Source: an uncultured Flavobacteriaceae bacterium (GTDB lineage Bacteria; Bacteroidota; Bacteroidia; Flavobacteriales; Flavobacteriaceae). From it: a stretch of DNA of 64,000 nt. Positions 59,151-64,000 of the stretch are shown piece after piece. The stretch is taken from positions 18,760 through 82,759 of the forward strand of contig CAJJCA010000001.1 in assembly GCA_905182575.1 (NCBI GenBank), read 5' to 3'. The notes under the pieces were generated by a model that had not been told where the DNA came from, searched no databases, and saw only the letters and a program-made list of their open reading frames with translations. Each line of letters begins with the position of its first letter. Position 1 is the stretch's first letter. A program made the position numbers and the translations under genes.

Positions 59151-61523
59151 TTAATCTGACATGCTACTAGGAAGGGTTTCTGGATTCACCGCCCAATCTA
59201 AATTTGGGCTTTCATCTAAAACATATTCTAGTTTTCCTCCATTAATTAGAACATCGTGATAGAACCAAGATTGATTTAAAGGCACTCCATTAAGTTTCAC
59301 ACTTTGAATGTACTTATTTTTTAAATTATTATTCTGAGTTGTAATCGTAAAACTCTTACCTGAGTAATAATTTGAGTCTAAATGAATCTTAATTTCATCA
59401 AAAATCGGACTCGATATATCATAAGCTGGCTTTTGATTTGCCCCACCTTTCATTTCAAACAAACCAATTTTCATCAATACTGAAAGAGCTCCCATTAACC
59501 CTTGATCCTCGTCACCACTGTATCCTTTTTGAGGTGAGTTGTCGCTGTATACAACTTCTAATACATCACGTACCCATTTCTGAGTAAGCCAAGGTTGCCC
59601 CATATAATTAAAAATATAAGCCGTTTGCATAGAAGGCTGGTTTCCATAGTTGAGGTAGGCCCTTCTTCTTTGATCGGCTACAAACTTATCGCCACGATAG
59701 TTGTGTGTCACAAACTGGTGTTGTTCCGCAATTAGAAAAGATTGATTTAATCTTTTTGCTGCGATTGACTTCCCTCCCATTAGTTTGGCCAAACCGGCCA
59801 AATCATGCGGGACAAACCAAGTTCCTGCTGCAGCAGTAGCTTCTACAAAACCAGATCCTGAACCACCAAAAGCATCACTTTCATAAACCAAAGGATCAAA
59901 CGGTTCTATCCATGAACCATCGAGCGTTCTTCCTCGCATCCACCCCGTTTTTTTATCGTATATATTTTTATAATTTTCTGCTCGTTTCATCAACATTGCG
60001 TAATCATCATTCTTATTTAATGATTTAGCAAGTTGCGCTAAAGTCCAGTCTTGATAAGCATATTCCATTGTAGTTCCTGGGCCACACTGATGAAGACCGT
60101 ATTTTTTATCTGACAAAGGAAAGGGAACATAACCTCGATCTATATAATATTCAATTCCTCCTCCAATCTTGGTGTAGTGCTCATAGCCAACTTTACTCAT
60201 CATTCCACCGGGCATTGCATTTTTAAGCATTCCTTCATAAGCTTTGTTAATGTCAAAACCACGGATTCCTTTCATATAGGCACTAACAATGAAAGGTGTA
60301 GAAGAAGCGCCTGTCATTACATAGGTATAATTCCCTCCTGATGGGCCTCTGGGTATTAGACCACCGTCATCATACATCAACAACATCGAGTTTACAAACT
60401 CCTCAGAAATTTTAGGGTAAACCAAATGCCAAAGTGTATTTAATGTCCATTGTGCTCCCCAAAAAGAATCTGAATTATAGTGATTGAATTTAGGCTTCCC
60501 GTCAGTCCATATTGGTATTTGACGTATTTTTTGCTTTTCTCCAGTCATGTCACTATATTTTCCATTGACGTCACTGATAATTCTTCTTCCTTGAAGGGCA
60601 TGCCATAAATCTGTGTAAAAACGTACTTGCTGATCTTTTGTATTTCCTTTGATTTCGATCCTACTTAAGTGATCGTTCCATTGCTTTTTAGAATCCGAAA
60701 CAACTGCATCAAAATCCCAATGCCCCAACTCTGTAGTCAGGTTTAATTCGGCTTGATCCATACTTACATAGGAAATACCAACTTTCATCAATAGCTGCTC
60801 CCCTTCCCTACTTTTAAAAACAGGATAAACCCCTCCATTAGTTCCTTCAAACTTATTGGTTTTGCCAGTCAACTCGCCATCTTTCCAAGCATTAAGCGTT
60901 TCGAATGGTTTGTTAAAATGAATGGCAAAAAACACTTTTGTATCCTTGGGTCTTCTGCTCGTTTTTTCCATCACGGCATAGCCTTTGATTTTAGTATTCG
61001 AAACTTTCTTAGCATAACCACTTTTGGTGCCCCCGGGGCCTAGTTGAGCTGAGAGATCAATAATGATTGAATTTTGATCCGATGCGGGAAAGGTATAACG
61101 ATGAAAACCAACTCTTGTCGTGGAGGTTAATTCCACTTTAATTCCATAATCTTCCAAAACAACAGAATGGTATCCAGGGGTGGCTGTTTCATTATCATGA
61201 GAATAGGCTGAACCATAATTTTTAGGTCCTAAATGTGCTTTGATTTTTCCTGTAGTCGGCATCACAGGAATTCCTGAAAGTTGCCATGCGTGGATGTGAC
61301 TGAAAAAATTAATGGTCTTTTCGTTGTAACGATAACCTGATTCCCATGCCCCAGCTGTTCCCATGTCTGGACTTAGGTTAACCATCCCAAATGGTCGGGA
61401 GGCAGAGGTAAAGAAGAACCACCTTGAATTAGCAGAATCAACAAATGGATTGACCAAATCAACGGGTTGTTGTGAATAAAGAACTGTTGTTAGTAATATT
61501 AAAAAGAGTGTTGGTTTTTTCAT
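59151..61523 (-). CDS. GH92-like glycoside hydrolase, divergent
   Basis: 790 residues, signal peptide (FLILLTTVLYSQ). GH92 two-domain layout: N-terminal beta-sandwich (VNPFVDSANSRWFFFTSASRPFGMVNLSPDM, FSHIHAWQLSGIPVMPTTG) and an (alpha/alpha)6 barrel (IRGFDINKAYEGMLKNAM, YAYQDWTLAQLAKSL, GSGSGFVEATA-like, and GYSGDEDQGLMGALSVLMKIGLF at about 668, containing the acidic pair expected to activate water). Canonical GH92 alpha-mannosidases have a WDTxR motif after the barrel entry; here it reads SFWGAQWTLNTLW (about 352). Substrate binding therefore differs, and a non-mannose substrate is possible. It lies six bases after the enolase-family gene. Confidence 0.85.
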   Translation of the reverse strand: MKKPTLFLILLTTVLYSQQPVDLVNPFVDSANSRWFFFTSASRPFGMVNLSPDMGTAGAWESGYRYNEKTINFFSHIHAWQLSGIPVMPTTGKIKAHLGPKNYGSAYSHDNETATPGYHSVVLEDYGIKVELTSTTRVGFHRYTFPASDQNSIIIDLSAQLGPGGTKSGYAKKVSNTKIKGYAVMEKTSRRPKDTKVFFAIHFNKPFETLNAWKDGELTGKTNKFEGTNGGVYPVFKSREGEQLLMKVGISYVSMDQAELNLTTELGHWDFDAVVSDSKKQWNDHLSRIEIKGNTKDQQVRFYTDLWHALQGRRIISDVNGKYSDMTGEKQKIRQIPIWTDGKPKFNHYNSDSFWGAQWTLNTLWHLVYPKISEEFVNSMLLMYDDGGLIPRGPSGGNYTYVMTGASSTPFIVSAYMKGIRGFDINKAYEGMLKNAMPGGMMSKVGYEHYTKIGGGIEYYIDRGYVPFPLSDKKYGLHQCGPGTTMEYAYQDWTLAQLAKSLNKNDDYAMLMKRAENYKNIYDKKTGWMRGRTLDGSWIEPFDPLVYESDAFGGSGSGFVEATAAAGTWFVPHDLAGLAKLMGGKSIAAKRLNQSFLIAEQHQFVTHNYRGDKFVADQRRRAYLNYGNQPSMQTAYIFNYMGQPWLTQKWVRDVLEVVYSDNSPQKGYSGDEDQGLMGALSVLMKIGLFEMKGGANQKPAYDISSPIFDEIKIHLDSNYYSGKSFTITTQNNNLKNKYIQSVKLNGVPLNQSWFYHDVLINGGKLEYVLDESPNLDWAVNPETLPSSMSD

Positions 61524-61529
61524 TATTAA

Positions 61530-62747
61530 TTAAATATTTAAGTTTGAATCAGCTAGTGATAATAATTTTTTTTCATCAACCTTTAACCCAAATCCAGGTT
61601 TAAAGTTTACTTCAACCTTTCCTTCCGAATTTAGATCGGTTGCTTTATCGATGACGCAATTAAGAAAAGAATCGTTTTCTTGTGGTTTTTCCATGGCTTC
61701 AACCCATGAAGCCTCATTCCCCACTGCGAGTTGTTGCCAAAAGGTACAGGCGGCACCAACCAGACTAGAATCCCCAATCATAATTCCTTTTTTTGAAGCC
61801 CTTACTATGGAAGACAATTTATTGATTTCAAGAAAAGTTCCCATGGTATTGGGGTGAAAATTAAAATAATCACCCATTTTACTGTCAAAGAATTCGATGC
61901 TTTTCTTTGCTGGACGCATAATGTGATCAGGTATAATTGAAAGCTCTCCTACTTTACTTTGTATATAAATAAATTCCTCTTTAGATAAAGAAGAAGGATC
62001 CTCGATGGCATTCATCCCAGCCTTGTTCAACTCAATCAAAACATTGGCAAGTTGGTCTAAATCTTTAATGTATTTGTACCCTCGGTTAGGATCTCCCACG
62101 ATGAATGAATCAGGACCTAAAAAAGCTCTCAAGGCACTTATGTTTTTCTTATCAGTTTCAAAATCACCAAACATCTTGATTTTTACATAACGGTGCATGT
62201 TTTGATCCTTGGCTATTTTTGCTTGAATGACCACCGCTTCGGCATTTTTTTCTAGGATGCAGAAAATGGCAGGAATGGGTTGATCGCCCTGAAGTCCCCA
62301 CATTTTAATCGTAGGTTTATTTGCGATTTTCCCCATTAAGTCATAAAGCGCCATAAGGACTCCTTCACTAATCGCAGCAGACCACTTCTTGTCAAAAAAA
62401 CTATTTCGTCCTTTTTCAATGGCAGCATTTAAATCCATGCCTTTAATCCCACTGAATTCAGCAGCCCAATTCTTTAAATCAAAGTCTGGATTATTACTTG
62501 AAACTTTTGTTTCTCCCCAACCCGTATGTCCACCAGCTTTTATACTGAGCATTACATGTTGTCGGTTTTTCCATACGCCATAACTGAAATGTCTTTCTTT
62601 TTTGACATTGATTAAATACAAATCAATTGCTTCAATTTTTACTTTTGATGCTTCTAAATTTGAGCAATTTGAAAAAACTGAAGGGACTAACAGCAAGGGT
62701 AAGATACCAGTAGACTTTTTAAGAAAGTGCCTTCTTGAATTATTCAT
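61530..62747 (-). CDS. Exported enolase-superfamily (mandelate racemase-type) lipoprotein
   Basis: 405 residues. The N-terminus has a Tat-like motif (SRRHFLKKS) and a lipobox at Cys28 (VFSNC). The body is a mandelate racemase/muconate lactonizing-type protein: KxK motif Lys189/Lys191 in YVKIKMFG, metal ligands Asp219 (VGDPNRGY), Glu249 (AIEDPSS) and Asp274 (IIPDHIMRP). Enolase-superfamily dehydratases and epimerases act on acid sugars by proton abstraction next to a carboxylate and are normally cytoplasmic. An exported copy in a sulfatase operon suggests it acts on a uronate or related acid in the periplasm. It lies five bases after a sulfatase. Confidence 0.85.
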   Translation of the reverse strand: MNNSRRHFLKKSTGILPLLLVPSVFSNCSNLEASKVKIEAIDLYLINVKKERHFSYGVWKNRQHVMLSIKAGGHTGWGETKVSSNNPDFDLKNWAAEFSGIKGMDLNAAIEKGRNSFFDKKWSAAISEGVLMALYDLMGKIANKPTIKMWGLQGDQPIPAIFCILEKNAEAVVIQAKIAKDQNMHRYVKIKMFGDFETDKKNISALRAFLGPDSFIVGDPNRGYKYIKDLDQLANVLIELNKAGMNAIEDPSSLSKEEFIYIQSKVGELSIIPDHIMRPAKKSIEFFDSKMGDYFNFHPNTMGTFLEINKLSSIVRASKKGIMIGDSSLVGAACTFWQQLAVGNEASWVEAMEKPQENDSFLNCVIDKATDLNSEGKVEVNFKPGFGLKVDEKKLLSLADSNLNI

Positions 62748-62752
62748 AAAAT

Positions 62753-64000
62753 CTATTTCTTTGAGTTTTGAATGATTTCAGCATTGGCATCATATAAAAA
62801 ACTTATTAATTCTTTGTCTAATTCTTGAACCATCTCAGGAAGCTCCTTAGACAGGTCGTTCTTTTCTTCAATATCTTTTGAAAGGTCAAACAACTCATAC
62901 ATTTTCTCGTCCCAGTGTTTTACTAGTTTGAAATTTCCAGAGCGAATAGCAGACTTAGGCTTTCTATTGGCAGCTTGATGGAATATCAAATAAGGACTGT
63001 TTCTTTTTACTTTACCGCTGCCATTATTGTGGAGAATTTCTTTAATACTTCCCCCATCAATTTTTTCTGGTAATACGCCATTAAATCCAGAAAGATCTGC
63101 AAGCGTTGGCAATAAGTCTAGGCCTGTGATCGGTACGTCAGAAAACGAACCTTTATTAACCCCTGGGCCGACTACAACAAAAGGAACCCTAATTCCTCCT
63201 TCATACATGGAGCCTTTGCCCCCTCTCAAAGGAAAGTTCCTTGGGGTGATTTGTTTCTTTCCAATAGGAATTGAAGACCGACCTCCATTGTCTGAGAGGA
63301 AAATGATATAAGTATTATCTAAAATCCCGAGTGCTTCTACCTTGTCTAAAATCATTCCTATTCCCTCATCCATGTCCTCAGTCATGGCAGCAAATTCAGG
63401 GACAAAATGTTTCTCTCCCTTTCTTAAATTATTGTATTTATCTATTGATTTTTCGGAGTGGGTTATGGCAAGATGAACTGCATAATGAGAAATCTGTATG
63501 AAAAAAGGCTTGTTGTTTTTAGTTTGTTCCTCAATAAAATCATTAGACCTAGTGGTCAAATCAAAAATCAATTTGGGGTCATCATAAGATGCGGGCCATT
63601 CTTTACCCATTGCAAAAGGAATCTCTTGATCCCCAATTTCAATAATCTTCTTTCCTCCTCCAGTATTGTTACCTGTCAATCCATCGCTGAAATCATACCC
63701 CATTTCTTCTGGTGTAAATTGATCATATCGGGCATCCCATTTTCCGAAATGTGCAGTGGCATAATTTTCATCCGCTAATTTTAAAATCTTGGGAATGGTC
63801 ATTTCTTTCCTAAAGACTTTTGTCCAATTTTCACGATCCTTTTGATATTCATGTTTGGCTGGCGTTAGTCCTGTTAAGATACTTTTTCTAGTGGGTGAAC
63901 AAAAAGGAGCTGGAGCATAGCCATTCGTCAATCGCATTCCCATGCTGGCCAATCTTTCCATGTTTGGTGTTTCGTAGAAATCACTTTTTGAACGATTATC
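62753..64000 (-). CDS. S1 family sulfatase, N-terminus cut by the window edge
   Basis: The frame continues past the right edge (...DFYETPNMERLAS), so the signal peptide and first metal motif are outside. Formylglycine Cys is in APAPFCSPTRKSILTGLTPAKHEY; then HFGKWDARYDQFTPEEMGYD, ISHYAVHLAI, FLSDNGGRSSIPIGKKQITPRN, GGIRVPFVVVGPGV. The HFGKW and SHYAVH motifs resemble sulfatases of the arylsulfatase A type. It is the most upstream visible gene of the long operon, which therefore begins outside this window. Confidence 0.9.
   Translation of the reverse strand, partial: DNRSKSDFYETPNMERLASMGMRLTNGYAPAPFCSPTRKSILTGLTPAKHEYQKDRENWTKVFRKEMTIPKILKLADENYATAHFGKWDARYDQFTPEEMGYDFSDGLTGNNTGGGKKIIEIGDQEIPFAMGKEWPASYDDPKLIFDLTTRSNDFIEEQTKNNKPFFIQISHYAVHLAITHSEKSIDKYNNLRKGEKHFVPEFAAMTEDMDEGIGMILDKVEALGILDNTYIIFLSDNGGRSSIPIGKKQITPRNFPLRGGKGSMYEGGIRVPFVVVGPGVNKGSFSDVPITGLDLLPTLADLSGFNGVLPEKIDGGSIKEILHNNGSGKVKRNSPYLIFHQAANRKPKSAIRSGNFKLVKHWDEKMYELFDLSKDIEEKNDLSKELPEMVQELDKELISFLYDANAEIIQNSKK

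Noticed and set aside
1..64000. CRISPR array, insertion sequence ends or complete tRNA/rRNA genes
   Set aside because: I found no regularly spaced repeats, no transposase besides the tyrosine integrase, and no complete cloverleaf or ribosomal RNA sequence.

Overview
The window is a polysaccharide utilization locus (PUL) and its uronate catabolic operon, from a marine, Flavobacteriaceae-like member of the Bacteroidota. The evidence for the lineage is AT-rich DNA, two SusC/SusD pairs, lipoprotein signals with Bacteroidota-style lipoboxes, weak ribosome binding sites and a Bacteroidota-type tyrosine recombinase. The name of the organism cannot be read from the sequence.

Left edge (1-3433): the start of an excisionase-like helix-turn-helix gene, a tyrosine integrase broken by one base, a tRNA/tmRNA-like 3' end with a strong terminator, two tiny overlapping membrane protein genes, and decayed remnants of a CvfB-like RNA-binding protein and a DoxX protein. 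This looks like a chromosomal insertion hot spot.

Uronate and glycoside section (3435-21672): Gfo/Idh oxidoreductase with a DUF1080 protein; GH2 with an aldose 1-epimerase (plus strand); then a minus-strand operon: uxuB-like SDR, uxuA, uxaC, TRAP transporter dctPQM, DUF4861, kdgK, eda, kduI, kduD. These convert saturated uronates (UxaC, SDR, UxuA) and unsaturated uronates (KduI, KduD) to 2-keto-3-deoxygluconate, then to pyruvate and glyceraldehyde-3-phosphate. A plus-strand LacI-type regulator lies divergent but is decayed and fused to a remnant of peptide release factor 3.

PUL section (20952-64000, all minus strand): a frameshifted SusC with an intact SusD and a DUF1080 protein; a PhoD-like phosphoesterase; a lyase block (GH105, BNR_4 protein, two heparinase II/III-like proteins) behind an intact SusC/SusD pair; then a tightly packed operon of more than 23 kb with eight S1 formylglycine sulfatases, a second PhoD-like enzyme, a third heparinase II/III-like protein, a GH105-DUF1961 fusion, two Gfo/Idh oxidoreductases, a GH92-like protein and an exported enolase-superfamily protein. 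Together they suggest degradation of a heavily sulfated, uronic-acid-containing polysaccharide. Ulvan or a glycosaminoglycan-like algal or animal glycan fits best; the exact substrate is inference.

A striking feature is the number of broken frames. Eleven can each be repaired by removing a single base, mostly from a homopolymer; one needs a base added; and several genes carry multiple lesions. Sequence or assembly error should be excluded before calling the simple cases pseudogenes. The RF3/LacI, CvfB and DoxX remnants look like real decay.
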